A stretch of 64,000 nt of DNA from Panicum virgatum (lineage: Eukaryota; Streptophyta; Magnoliopsida; Poales; Poaceae). Of this stretch, positions 48,105 through 59,430 are shown piece after piece. The notes beneath the pieces are model-generated. The model worked only from the letters and a program-made list of their open reading frames with translations, made no database searches and had not been told where the DNA came from. The position numbers and the translations under genes were made by a program. How positions within the stretch are numbered: the stretch's first letter is position 1; each line of letters opens with the position of its first letter. The stretch spans positions 26,060,538 to 26,124,537 of the forward strand of contig NC_053150.1 of the NCBI RefSeq assembly GCF_016808335.1, given 5' to 3'.

Positions 48105-48360
48105 CAAACAAGGGAGAGCTCTTATCGAGTACTTGGAGAGTTAGGAGCTTAGAGGATGTTCGTTGATACATAGGTGAATAGGAGACTGTCGACAACTACT
48201 CAGAGTACCAAGGGAAAACTAAACACTTTTGATATCTCGAGCAAGCGAGTAACACCCGTCAAGTACTCGAGGCAAAAAATTCCGTAGTTGAAACTCCCTT
48301 AGTGGTCCAAGCAAGCAGGAGACTCGTGTCAACCTATTTAGGTTATCAAGAACTTGTTTT
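48105..48360 (-). repeat. Irregular short repeats, family T copy A
   Basis: Degenerate counterpart of 19080-19500 in copy B. Words such as AGCAAGCGAGTAACACCCGTCAAG and GTCCAAGCAAGCAGGAGACTC recur at about 60-bp spacing. Non-coding. Confidence 0.5.
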
Positions 48361-48451
48361 ATGCTCCTTGGAATGACTTTCACAGTTGACCGGTTAGGAT
48401 AGACCTTATCTGGTCACCCAAGTGGGAAAAACTTTTTGTGAAAATATCCCC

Positions 48452-49290
48452 AAACTACTCGATCCAGCGAGTAGTATGTCCTACACAAGGACTGGATCTC
48501 TTTTTAAAATAGGTTTGTTAGGACGAACTCCGTCGAGTTACCCAAGATGAAAATATTTTAGAAATATCCCGAACTTACTCGAGTAAGGCGAGTAAGGTGT
48601 CCTACCCAAGGACTAGAGTAATTCTTAAGATAGATCTGTTAGGACGAACCCCGTTGAGTTACCCGAGATGAAACCATCTTAAAAATATCCAAAACCTACT
48701 CGAGCCAGCGAGTAGGGTGTCGTAACCAGAACTGGAGTAATCCTTAGGATAGATCTATTAGGGTGAACCCCGTCAAGTTACCCAAGACGAAACCGTCGTA
48801 AAGATATCCATAACCTACCCGAGCCAGCGAGTAGGGTGTCCTAACCAAGGACTGGAGTAATCCTTAAGACAGGTCTGTTAGGATGAACCCCATCGGGTTA
48901 CCCACGATGAAAATGTCAGAAGAATATCCAAAACCTACTCGAGCCAGCGAGTAGGGTGTCTTAACCAAGGACTGGAGTAACTCATAGGACATGTCTGTTA
49001 GGATGAACCCCGTCGGGTTACCCAAGACAAAAATATCATAAAAGTATCCAAAACCTACTTGAGCCAGCGAGTAGGGTGTCCTGACCAATAACTGGAGTGA
49101 TCCTTAAGACAGGTCTGTTAGGACGAACCCCGTCGGGTTACCCAAGACGAAAATGTTAGAAAAATACCCAAAACGTACTCAAGCCAGTGAGTAGGGTGTC
49201 CTAACTAAGGACTAGAGTAATTCTTAGGACAAGTTTGTTAGGATGAACCCCGTCGGATTACCCAAGACAAAAATGTCAAAAGAATACTCG
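48452..49290 (-). repeat. 120-bp tandem repeat array, family T copy A
   Basis: About seven units of 120-121 bp. The word (C)CTACTCG or a variant starts at about 48452, 48572, 48694, 48814, 48935, 49055 and 49175. It is homologous to the copy B array, with the same CTACTCG-loop-CGAGTAG inverted repeat in most units. It lies just 3' of ORF1 in the sense of the element. Confidence 0.85.
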
Positions 49291-49558
49291 AGGTAAACCA
49301 TAATGGACTACTCGATAGCTGCTCCATGTTGAGCAGAGCTCCCAGAGTAGTATGAGTGATGGGGTGTAGGTCAGATGAGCGAGAGCATAGTAGTCGATTT
49401 ATGAGATAATCAACTTTTATTGAAGATTTGTCAAGATTACAGTGATTCTAAAATGACAGACTCTGACTCTTAAGACTTACCCCTTGCTCGTAGACGTGAG
49501 CAATGGTTTGCATAACGAAAAAAGTATTCGGGGGTAAACTAATCGATACAGCAGTCGA

Positions 49559-51607
49559 CTAGATTTTATGTAAAGTCTCCTTTACCAGTGGTGCCCCAAG
49601 GGTTTTGCGGAGTGAGTTGCACTCGAAGATCGTGTGAGAGATCTTTGGGTGCATGAAGCACTTGCGTAGGAGAGTTTTGTTGATCCTATCTTTGCCGAGA
49701 GATGTTTCTCCATGATGTTGAGTGCGCGGTTTGCCCTGGGGAAGGGTACTTGTCGGCTTGCGCTTCTTAAAGGATGCGGAAGCATGTGTTGGAATGTGGT
49801 AGTTGGAAGAAGGGTTGTATGCCTCTATTTCCTCGCGCTCCTTTCTCCTTGAGATGATGACGTTACGTGCGTCATGACCAATGTTGATCACATTGCAAAG
49901 GTCACTGTTGGAGTAGTCGTAGTTGTCGCCTTGCTGTTCTTGCTGGTAGTTGGCGAGGCGCTGGCGCCTAAACGCCCTTTTCTAGTTAAGCAGGCGACGA
50001 CGCTTATAGAGGTCTTCTGTTGCGTGCTGCTCTTCCAGTTGGACAGTGACTGTTACTGCTGGAGGAGGTGCAGGCAGATCTTGCTTGGTAGCAGCTTGGG
50101 TTTCTGTGACCATGGTGGGAGTAGTTTCCATGTTGTCGGAAAGATACTCGTCGAAGTCATCAGAATTGTAGTTGTTGAGATTGAGACGCTCCGTGGGGTC
50201 ATCCTCTGGTTCATGAACTTCAGAGATGCGAACCATGAGGATTTCACAGCAAAGATCTTGAATTTCTTGGTCTTGTTTTCTTGAAGACGGGTCTAGTGGA
50301 GTGCTCTGCTGAAAGGGAAGATCCGTTGTCTCGGAGTTCAGGGCGTTGGGATCTTGTGTCTCCTTCAGACGCACTATCCGTCCTTGTGGTGTTGCATATA
50401 TAACCAAGTTTGGGAGAGAGTCCTGATCGGGCTTGGAATTCTTAGTCGAGTTGGATTCGACTTCCTTGCTGTACTGGATCAGGTCATCCAGCTCATCCTC
50501 CAAGTTGGAAGAGTACTAGGAATCGGAATCGGTTAGTCCACCGATTTTAGAATATATGTGCTTTGGGTGGGCGAGAAGCGGGATGCCCATCTCTACGCGG
50601 AGGGCGTTCTTGTTCATCCAATGTAGCCATGATTGAGTGGGAGTCAGTCCTTCAGGATCCTTAATCCAGGGTTTGTCGAAAATCGACTTGCTGGATTGTT
50701 CTGGAGCTTTGGATTTTCCCTTTTTGAGCTTGGCTAGTTCCCAGAGGGCGTCAGCATTATGGGTTGGATGGGCCATGGCGTCCATGAACAAGTCGACGTT
50801 ATCTGACCAATCTTCGAGATCATCGAATGGTTCAAAGTTGTCGAGGTTGTTCATGAATTGATCAAAGTCCTGATTGAACAAGGACTCGGAGGTTTCAGTT
50901 GGTTCAGGAATCGGACTGTGAGCAGGTTTCGGTGAAGGATTCTGAGGTTTCCTGGAGAAAGACGGTCCCATCCGAACAAGTCGGGGGTTTGTCCTTCCAG
51001 ATCTCCCGCAGATTCCTCCTCCCGATTTATGCTTCTTGTTTTGCATAATGCCTTCAGCCATCTTAACGCAGTCGACGAGCGTAGAATCTACTCGGTCGAT
51101 CCCTGAGAGTATATCGTCTAACCGTTCCTGTGGTGGGTTCAATGCTTCTGGGTTCTGCTGTGTTTTTGATGAGCCAAAAGCAGATTCTACAAGTTTAATA
51201 CATCCCTCTATTGATCATGAAACTCGATATACTGCATCGAGTAGTTCGGAGTTGTCGATCTTTGGACGTTTGATTGACTTGAGATAAGTCAAGTATTTTC
51301 CGAGGGTTTCGGAAAAGTGAAGTTTTTTGGAATCAAAATTCGTATCGAAATCGACTGACCCGAGAATTCGAGTTGGAGTTGACACGTTTTCTGCAGTATC
51401 CGAACTGAGCTCGAGTACGGCTCTTTTTTCATCGGGGTATGCGATCTCGCAGACATCGACGGATTGGAGGATGGCTTTCAGTTTAGGCGAGTTGGGTGTG
51501 ACAAGGTGGCTGGAGAAGCCGCCCGATCCGTCAGCCGTGAAAGCCCAGGAACCAAAAACGAGAGTTCTGCCCTCGGGCATGTTGTTGGCGTCGCTTGATC
51601 TGGCCAT
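49559..51607 (-). pseudogene. Gag-like ORF1 of family T, copy A
   Basis: One frame of about 680 codons on the minus strand, starting MARSSDANNMPEGRTLVFG at 51607. It is interrupted only by three in-frame stops (near 51213, 50514 and 49980); the last is CAG in copy B. Recognisable parts: an N-terminal FGSWAFTADGSGGFSSHL, a middle with DPEGLTPTQSWLHWMNK and MGIPLLAHPKHIYSKIGG, acidic segments (NLNNYNSDDFDEYLSDN), a basic KRAF segment and the C-terminal CFMHPKISHTIFECNSLRK. The last looks like the gag-end Cys/His motif of Tat elements (compare CPWHKDANHTTWEC in element L). No protease or RT motif is present. It is likely the structural protein of a non-autonomous element, by inference from position and the C-terminal motif. 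Confidence 0.7.
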
Positions 51608-51634
51608 CGAATTCACCGATGAACTCGCCGAATT

Positions 51635-51653
51635 CCCTACCTAGCGTGCCAGC
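51635..51653 (-). other. Primer-binding site, family T copy A
   Basis: Minus-strand GCTGGCACGCTAGGTAGGG directly after the LTR, matching the copy B and element L sites with two changes. Confidence 0.75.
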
Positions 51654-52069
51654 TTTCGGTGTTTACCGCCAAGCCTGCTCAGGGATACCCTTAGCACTAA
51701 GGTTTGTAGGTACGGATCGACTACTCTGGAACTCAATGGTGCAAGGAACACAAAGATTTAGACAGGTTCGGGCCGCGAGTTGTGTAATACCCTACGTCCT
51801 GTGTGGTTGTTTGTATTGCCTTAGGTGTTGATGATGTTTCGAGGGGGTCCCTGCCCGCCCTTATATATCCGGGGGACATGGTTACATGGAAAGTCCTAGC
51901 CAAGTACAGTTGGAGTCCTACTACAACACAATCGGGTAGTTTTCTTTGTACTGCAACTAGTTCTACGCCTATTCGGGTAGTTACAAGAGAAGTAAAGTAC
52001 ATCCATGAGCTATCCCTTACTCTAGAACATTCTATGCCTATAAGCAGTCTCGCTGCCCCGGGTCGGATA
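51654..52069 (-). repeat. Family T 5' LTR (copy A)
   Basis: 416 bp, with TTTCGGTGTT at the left (TGTCGG mutated) and GGGTCGGATA at the right (GGGTCTGACA mutated). The length and the TSD GTATC next to it confirm the ends despite the terminal mutations. The minus-strand TATA is near 51862. Confidence 0.85.
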
Positions 52070-52074
52070 GTATC

Positions 52075-53217
52075 GTATCCACAGGGAACGTTTGTGCACT
52101 AAATCCCAACTTAGTTGGTCCAAGGACACACCAGGATATGTGTTGAGGATGGAGAGGATTCCTGCGGTAGCACTAAAGATGAGTTAAAGGTCGATCTCTC
52201 GGGCAGAATACTCGCTTCGGGCACTGGCTTACCCCTGAAATAGTCAGGAGACTCCGGCCAATAGCTCTACACTATATCTGAACGTGGAGGACTACGAAGG
52301 ACCGACAGGGCTGTTACCACCTGCGGCCTACCTCACAGACCATGGGATATAAGGCAAACAAAGGTAACCCTTAGCCCATACACCACGTCTGCGCTACTGG
52401 TTACTACTGTAGTCTAACTACGTCTGTCGACCCTTAGCAAACTACAGCACTCTATATAAATACGGAGCGACGAACCCGCGAGTAAGAGAATTGATGTCAC
52501 TCAAGTAATAGTATTATGCAAGAACAGGAATCACAAATACCAACTTACTTTACTCAGAAGGAAGCCAGCATCCGTAGAGGTACATAACCGGAGAAGACCG
52601 CCGATAGGCCCGGTGCTTCCCCGAACTACTCCTCTCCCTCCTCCTACTCTAAGCACTAGCCTAGGCAGGGCCTTGCCTTTGGAATGGAGCACTACATCTT
52701 CTTTTGAGTGGTGTGTGTGGTGTGAGAGAGAAGAGGCCCCTTTTATAGCTTGAGAGGTCGGTTCCCGCCATCCCCTTGTATGGAAACATCAGCCACCGAC
52801 TTCAGGAGGATCAAAGGAAGCTTTCCGCCAAAATGCACATGGATGGGCGCCAGAGCAGGTTCGGCCGAACCATGGGTTCGGCCGACCCCCCTTTGGCGGT
52901 TCTGGCCACCGCCTTCCTCTGGGTGACTGACTGGTGGGCCCTGACGTTGGTACGTCAGTGCCAGGGCTTCCTTGGTCGGTTTGGTCTGGTTTGTGGGCCT
53001 CTTTTGTATGTGTTACGCAGGACGCGATCTTCTGAGAATTTGTCTGCGTATTCTTAATGTTTTCCTCTTATTTCCGACTTGTGTCTCTGCAATCAATAAT
53101 TCACCAACACTCGTGGAATTCGTTAGTAATAACTCCTACCACTACTGTTGATGTTCATTTCTCATGTCTTTAAGCAGGAGTTGACGGTAAATATTTTGGA
53201 CTTAACAGCCGTCAACA
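52075..53217 (-). mobile_element. Athila-like LTR G, main part
   Basis: Continues LTR G beyond copy A to its start TGTTGACGGC at 53217. The total canonical length is 1268 bp, matching LTR K (1266 bp). The conserved core is at about 52270-52340 and a minus-strand TATA element (CTATAAAAGGGGCC) at about 52735-52749. The adjacent 53218 onward reads as polypurine tract on the minus strand (AGTGTGGGGTTGT), so this is a 3' LTR with its internal region to the right. Confidence 0.8.
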
Positions 53218-54400
53218 ACAACCCCACACTTAGCCATTTGCTCGTCCTCGAGTAAAGATTGAAGGACTAAGGTGGATGCATCTCCCTTGATATAACCTGC
53301 ATACAAGTTATTCCAAGTTTCTTCCAATTCTTGTGAAACTTTTTGAGTAGCTACCATGCTTTCTTGGGTAATTGAAGAATGGAATAATAAAGACTTCGGG
53401 TTCCTAGCTCTTCCTGCTCAGAAACTTGGATTTTAAAATTTTGAAACAAAAGAATAGCCTTGCTCCTCAAATTATTCTCTCGATTCACTCTATGTATTTT
53501 AGATCCTCACCAAGGCAAAGTTGCTCCCTTCTTTTCTCCTATCATCTAATCAGGCTTATGTGGAGCTCAGGGTAGGAGTAAAAGAGGCATGTCTGCTTTG
53601 CTTATGTTGCTAAGTCAAAGACTAGAGCCAAGCAGAAACAAGTCATGCAATCTGATCGAGATGTGCAAGTCTGTGGTTTTTTTTTGATTGGCAGAGGGTG
53701 GATGAACTCCTTTGCATGATCCATCTCTCTTCTTTATTTTTCTTAGATGTGGACTATCTTTCTCTTCTTCTTTTTTCCTTTTGACATGCCTTGTGGGCAT
53801 GTGGCATACCTTCTTTGGGTATCCATCCTTTATTCATCATTTTTTTCATAGTCCACATCCTCGATGGTTACTTTAGAGAGAAATAGTCATGGTATGTCAT
53901 GGATTTTTATTTTATGGGTGGATGACAATGTTTGCTATTTCCAGTGTAGAAGTCTAGCATGTGAGTGGACATGTACGTGATCTTGATCATGAGATTATGA
54001 CAAGTCTCTAACAAGGGTCAAAGAATTTGACAAAACTCAAAGCAAAGTCAAATTGCATATGAAGGTTAGAGCATGAAAATCTAACTTTGGCTTTGGTAGG
54101 AATTTTCATTAATTTAAGGAGACAAGCTATTGATGATTTTTTTAAAAGAAATTCCGACTACTTTGCAAGGAAGAGCATGGTTCCGTTCATCCAATCATAT
54201 CACATTATTCAATCACTTAGAGAGCATGGGGTCCCTATGAAAATAATTGTTCACAAGGAGTAGAAAGAATGCAAGGAATAAAGAGTATGAAAGTTTATTC
54301 GTGGAAGTGCAAGGAGTGCCTAGGGTGATAGGCAAGGTTCATCGAGTTTATTTTTAGTGATTAGCATGAATTCATTTAAACTCAAGAATTTAGGGAGTAA
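53218..54400 (-). mobile_element. 3' internal region of Athila-like element G
   Basis: Non-coding 3' portion of the element ending in LTR G. The first ~400 bp are the inverse of 57550-57918, sharing CTTTACTCGAGGACG.GCAAA and GTGGAGCTCAGG. No pol or env-like frame is detectable; it is AT-rich with T-runs. The right limit is a guess. Confidence 0.5.
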
Positions 54401-56500
54401 GAGGAGTGTGTTTTCACAAACCATCGGTTGAAGAGGAAGAAGATGGAATTGAGGGAAATCAGAGTTGGTTTGGTCGAACTAGAGGTTCGGCCATCCTTCC
54501 CTGGTTTCCATCTGTCCTATTCTTCAGCGTGTTGGGCCGTCGATGTTGTGCAACGTATTGGGGGAGAGATCTTGCATTTGGTGATTTTTAGAAATCTCTC
54601 CCACACTTACTATTGTACCTGTCTTTATTCAGAACAAGAAAAGCAAAGGTGGAAACAAAAAAAGGGACTCTGTCGGTTTTGAACACCGGGGAGTCTAAAT
54701 TTTACTTAATCAAAATATAGTTTCATTTGGAGCACTAATTTTATTTATTTATTTATTTTACTTTTTTTTACATGGCAAGCTAGTATGACGGGTAACTTAG
54801 CAAGCGGAAGCATGAGGCAAGGATGCATGAGGCATGTGGGATACTTACCTTAATAACTCACCTAACATAGAACAAAAATGCAAGAGTTAAACTTCATATA
54901 CATGAAGCAAAGCTTTGCATTTGTTCAGCTTGGTTCCTCATGCATCTGTCTTCCCTAAGGAGCGTTGTGTGGATGATGGAGTTATTGTACGCTGCTCCTT
55001 ATTTCTTTTCCTGCAAAAGGTTAGCAGACAACAAATACTCTAGGAATGTTTAAAGAATTTTGAAATGATTTTCATTTAAGATTTGTTGTTCACATCCATG
55101 CTTCAAGGAAAAAAAATCAAGTTCAAAGATGTAAAGAGCATGGATCCCAAAATGCTTGCCATCATTTTATTTCATCTTTTTTTTCGAGAGAGTCTTTTTT
55201 AAACAAAGAGTCTTTTTTTCTATCTTATTGTTCACCAAATTTTTATCTTTTCAGCAAAACTCAAACAAGGCCGAGATTAAATTGTACGAACAAAACACAG
55301 GGGCATTTGGTTGAGTACACAAAGTGCACTTTTAAAACACGACTTTTGCCTCCTTTGTATGTTGTGCAAATTTTATTATTTGAAGCGCTTCTGACCCTTG
55401 ACTTATCTTCAGCATGAACTTGAGGATTTTACCCAACAAATTTGAAAAGTTTCTTGCAGGGGTTTGTCCAAAAAGATATGCGTCCAAAATTTATGGTAGT
55501 ATTACTGCAAAGTTCATTAACCAAAATTCAACACCATGCCGAATTTGATTAAAGAAGGCTATTTAACCTAAGAACCATGCTTAATTTAAAAAGCCTATGG
55601 GAGTATCTCGAAAATACTCCCAAACCAGAGCAAACGAATGCAAACAAAGGAAGCATGATTTTTTAAACTCTGCTCATTTGGAGATAAACATAAGGGATTG
55701 GTGAACCTTACCTTTGCTTACCTGAGTATACTTACTGCCTGCATGAAGGATGGATTTCTTAGAATTGTTACAATGATGGCGTGTGATACACCTGCCTTGT
55801 GTGTGGGAACAATGCTTCTTGGAGCCCTGATCAATCTGAGTGGAGCAGCAAAGGCTTGGAAAGGAAGAGGAGCAGCCTCTTGATTTGTGTGCGTGTGCTG
55901 CTTGAGTGTGTGGAGCCATGGCTCTCTCACTCTTTCCTTTTTATTTTCTCTCTTTTTTTTCTTTTTTTATATATCTCTCTCCTTATTATTTTTTTCTCTT
56001 TTTTCACCTCTTTTTTTTAGCAAGCTAGGCCTGACACCTTCTTGAAACAAGGATACTCCTTTTGGATGGTTAGAACTTGCAGCGAGACGCTTAGTGATTT
56101 CCCCCACACTTGGACTTTAGTGTGAAAGTCAAGTGTGCAATGTTGGGGTCTCCTTTTGAGTGTGTTCCAACTCCGAAGAGTATCAAAGTGTTCAGCTGAT
56201 GCAGTCCTCATGTTCTCGGGCATCGTATGTCCCTTGTTCTTCTTAATCGTCACCTGGATAGGTTAGGACCAAGAATACCCGAAGGTGCTTAATATGCTTA
56301 AAAACATGTTCTTGCTTTTTTTTAGGAGGACGATTTTTTTAAGGTTGCTCCGGGCTATCTCCCGCCAGTGCTTCGTTTATGGTCGCAAGCTCGACCTTGG
56401 GGATCCCACCTGCAGCTGTCATTGGTGTTGTAGTTCCCAGCTTTACCACAATTTGTTGATTCATCGTTGTTCAAGTTGCAAGGTTAGTGCACAAATGCAA
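54400..56500. other. Unassigned AT-rich repeat DNA
   Basis: A mixture of T-rich runs (about 55930-56020 is almost pure pyrimidine) and short segments resembling Athila-like internal or LTR sequence (GGTTTGGTCGAACTAGAGGTT near 54460). No ORF with a recognisable domain on either strand and no clear terminal repeats. It probably holds the junction between the two tail-to-tail elements. Confidence 0.4.
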
Positions 56501-57918
56501 CAATGAGCCCTGCATAGATATTATGATAAGCAAAACCCAAAACAACCATCCTAAAGGGCATCTATGATGAGAAACCCTAAGATGATCGTATGGCTCGTAG
56601 CGACTTGGCACAATAGAAGATCACGAAGAAATCAAGAATGAGCATGGCTTTTGTGATGAATCAGAATAGAACTTCATGCTCATGGAGTGACTGGTTTGAT
56701 CTCCGAATAGAGCAACTCAAAAATCTTCATAGCCCCATAATGAAATAGGATGTGTAACTCTGTGGGCCAAACGAACAATTCCGAGTTTGGGTCACGAGGG
56801 AAATGAGCACCTTTCAACTCATCCTTTCCTTAGATAGAAAGCCTCGCACTTCATCGAAGATGAATGTGATGTTAAAGAAATCCATCCTAAGCTTCCAACA
56901 GAAGTTCATTTGAAGTGAAGGGTGAGCAGAACTTCTATTGGGCATAAATCAAAATCAAGGAACAAGATGTGAGTTTTGAATGCCTTGATTTGATTAGCAT
57001 TGATCGGTAATCGAGGATGTGAATTTTTTTCACTCGATTCGATCGGTATGGCCCTATGATCCCTTGACCAAAAAGGTGAGTCCTATGGACTTATAACTTG
57101 GTGGTCAAGGTCAAGGCATATTCCTCGGTGAAACACCTCGGAGGTTGTCTTGACACGGGAATATGATGGGCTTCATATGGTACCTCTTCCAGGGAGTTGT
57201 GGTTGAGATAGATGAGTCATAAAAAATGATCCATTTTCTTCTAACCACACCTTCCTCAACTTCCCTTGAGACATGGTCACGAGGAAAATTAAGAAGAATG
57301 CACCATAAACGAATCTAGGGGGTAGAATTTGCATGAAGTGCTCGTTCCCCAAGATTCTGGCTATTCAGGAGAGGTTCCTTTCAGCAGAATTTAGGTATAC
57401 TCAAGATGAAAGCTCAAATTCTGCTGATAGAAGTCTTCAGTTGCTCAAAGCATTCTCCTCCTCTCGTAGATGATGATAGGGAAGCTCACAGCTTTAACCT
57501 TGAGAAGGAGTTTTCCTGAACTACATATGAGGAACAAGTATGCCTTCAACTTTCTCCCTATCCTGAGCTCCACATAAAAGCCTTTCTAGAGGTAGGAGAA
57601 AAAGACGGCAACAATTTGCCTTTGTGAGGAAACCAAAAAGCAAAAAGAGAGATATGAGAGAACAAACTGAGGAGCTAGGCTATATTTGATTTCAAAAATT
57701 CATAAAACCCAAGTTTCTGAGTAAGGGAGACTAAGGAACCTGAAGTTTAAACCATTCCAAGTTTCAAATATCAAGGTAAGCATGGTAGACACTTAAAAAG
57801 TTCACAAGTCTGGGAGAAGCTTGGAATAATATATATGCAGGTTTCTTTAAAGGAGTTGCATCCACCTTAGTCTTCGCCTCTTTACTCGAGGACGTGCAAA
57901 GGCTAAGTGTGGGGGTGT
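56500..57918 (+). mobile_element. 3' internal region of Athila-like element K, with PPT
   Basis: Plus-strand 3' portion leading into LTR K. It ends with CTTTACTCGAGGACGTGC and the purine-rich AAGTGTGGGGGTG (57905-57917). Non-coding where readable. Its last ~370 bp mirror the start of the G internal region. Confidence 0.5.
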
Positions 57919-59184
57919 TGTTGATGGTCCTTAAGTCAGAAATATAGCCGTCAATTCCTGCAGCTTTTCATAACATTCAATCACCAAACATAGATATAGG
58001 GCTTATTGCTAACCATTTCCACAAGTTTTGGTGATTCTTGGTTTGCAGGGACACAAGTCGGGAATAACATGAAAATACACAGAAGACACAACAGAAATAC
58101 ATAGAACATCATTATCTGTGTTACACATCCAAAAGAGGCCCATTTGAGAGAGCAAACAGACCAACCAAGGCTGGGCACCGCGAATCCTGAACAAGGGGCC
58201 CACAAGGAGTGCACCAACCAAAGATGGGCCCAAACCGCCTCAGTCGGGGTTTGGCCGAACCCATGGATGGGATGACCCCCTTCTGAGGCGGTTCAACCTC
58301 ATATTTGGCGGGAAGATCGCTCTTATCCTCTAGAAGGCAGTTGTCATCATTCCCGCCCATATCTCACCCAGGAACCGACCTACTAGGACTATAAAAGGGG
58401 CCTCCCTCACCCCTCTCAAGGCATTCACCATTACATTCACAATTTTCATTCATTCCACAAGGAGGAGTAGTAGTAGTAGGACTCCACCTGTATCATTAGA
58501 GTAGGGAAGTGTGTGAGGTGGAGGATTGGAGAAGAGCCGGACGTGTCGGCCTCTCTTTATCTTGTACTTCGACAGGTACGAATCACTTGAGTAAGTATCT
58601 GGAGTTCATCTTCTATTAAGTTCTTGGTTTAGTATTCTTAAGTTAATCATTTGTTTACGGGTTCATCGTCTATTCTCGAAATGGATACTCTGGTAGAGGG
58701 CCCCTGACAAAGACGGGTAACCCTGCGCAACGCTAGAATACGTAGTCGAAAGCTTAAGTGTGGTGCTTAGGTCCTAGATTGCCTTTGTTTGCCTCGTGCT
58801 CCACAGAATTGCGGGGTAGACCGCAGGTGGTGACAGCCCTGTCGGTCCGCTACGAAGCTGCTTCGTGGTTAGTGTACTCCCCTCTGTCCGAGTATGGCAT
58901 AGAGCCACAAGCCGGAGGTCCCTAACAGTACCTGGGTCAAACCAGTGCCCAAAGTAAACAAGTGATGAACCTAAGTTTACCTTGCCTTGACCCTTAACCT
59001 TAGATAAACCTCACTACCCAAAGCTCTCCTACTTTTTCTTCTCCTAGGTTAAGCTAGCCAGAAGATCGTTACACATCCGTTCCCTGTGAAATTATGATAC
59101 CCTGAATACTCTCCGGGTGAAATGCTACATCGGTATCTTCCGTGCACTTGAGAATTACTCTGTGATCGTTAAGAAATACCAACA
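57919..59184 (+). mobile_element. Athila-like 3' LTR K
   Basis: 1266 bp, TGTTGATGGTCC to AAATACCAACA. TATA box GACTATAAAAGGGGCC near 58388. The conserved core is at about 58805-58870 in plus orientation. Flanked on the right by CATGCATGCATGCAT; one TSD copy might be CATGC. This LTR lacks the extra 66 bp seen at the ends of J and G. Confidence 0.8.
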
Positions 59185-59430
59185 CATGCATGCATGCATC
59201 AAATTAGATCAAGAAAGGAAATCTAATATGGTGTGTGCTCCACGTCCACATCTACGGGGAGCCTATCCCTTCCCCTTTTACTACTTCTATTTTTATCTAC
59301 TTCGGTTTCTATTTTCTCAATCCATTATATGGCATGCCCAAGATCCTTTTATGTCTTCCATATAAAATCTCACATGCCATATATTTGGATGGCATGTACG
59401 GGATTCATCGCATGTTGCTACCACGAATAA
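59185..59430. other. Spacer between elements K and L
   Basis: Begins with a (CATG)n run of 15 bases. It then holds AT-rich DNA with an ATGGCATG word repeated at 59328-59335 and 59389-59396. I see no gene. Part of it may be LTR sequence of element L if that LTR starts earlier than I propose. Confidence 0.4.

Larger units (their letters stand above)
28282..52069 (-). mobile_element. Family T element, copy A (full length, nested insertions)
   Basis: A complete minus-oriented non-autonomous LTR retrotransposon flanked by the TSD GTATC (28277-28281 and 52070-52074), inserted in LTR G. Without chromovirus H it is about 9.4 kb. On the minus strand: 5' LTR 52069-51654, primer site, ORF1 51607-49559, 120-bp array about 49290-48452, non-coding DNA, opposite-strand gene (plus strand 30363-47699, split by H), 3' non-coding part with a second opposite-strand TATA box, 3' LTR 28683-28282. 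There is no pol. The two LTRs differ at about 5% of positions by eye. A deletion of about 27 bp at 28683/28684 removed the polypurine tract and the first bases of the 3' LTR. Confidence 0.85.

Noticed and set aside
48452..49290. Regular repeats resembling a CRISPR array
   Set aside because: Units are contiguous 120-bp tandem repeats without unique spacers, inside a plant retroelement.
53218..57918. Possible env-like ORF in the Athila-like internal regions
   Set aside because: I looked for a long frame with a signal peptide and membrane segments and found only short, broken, T-rich frames.
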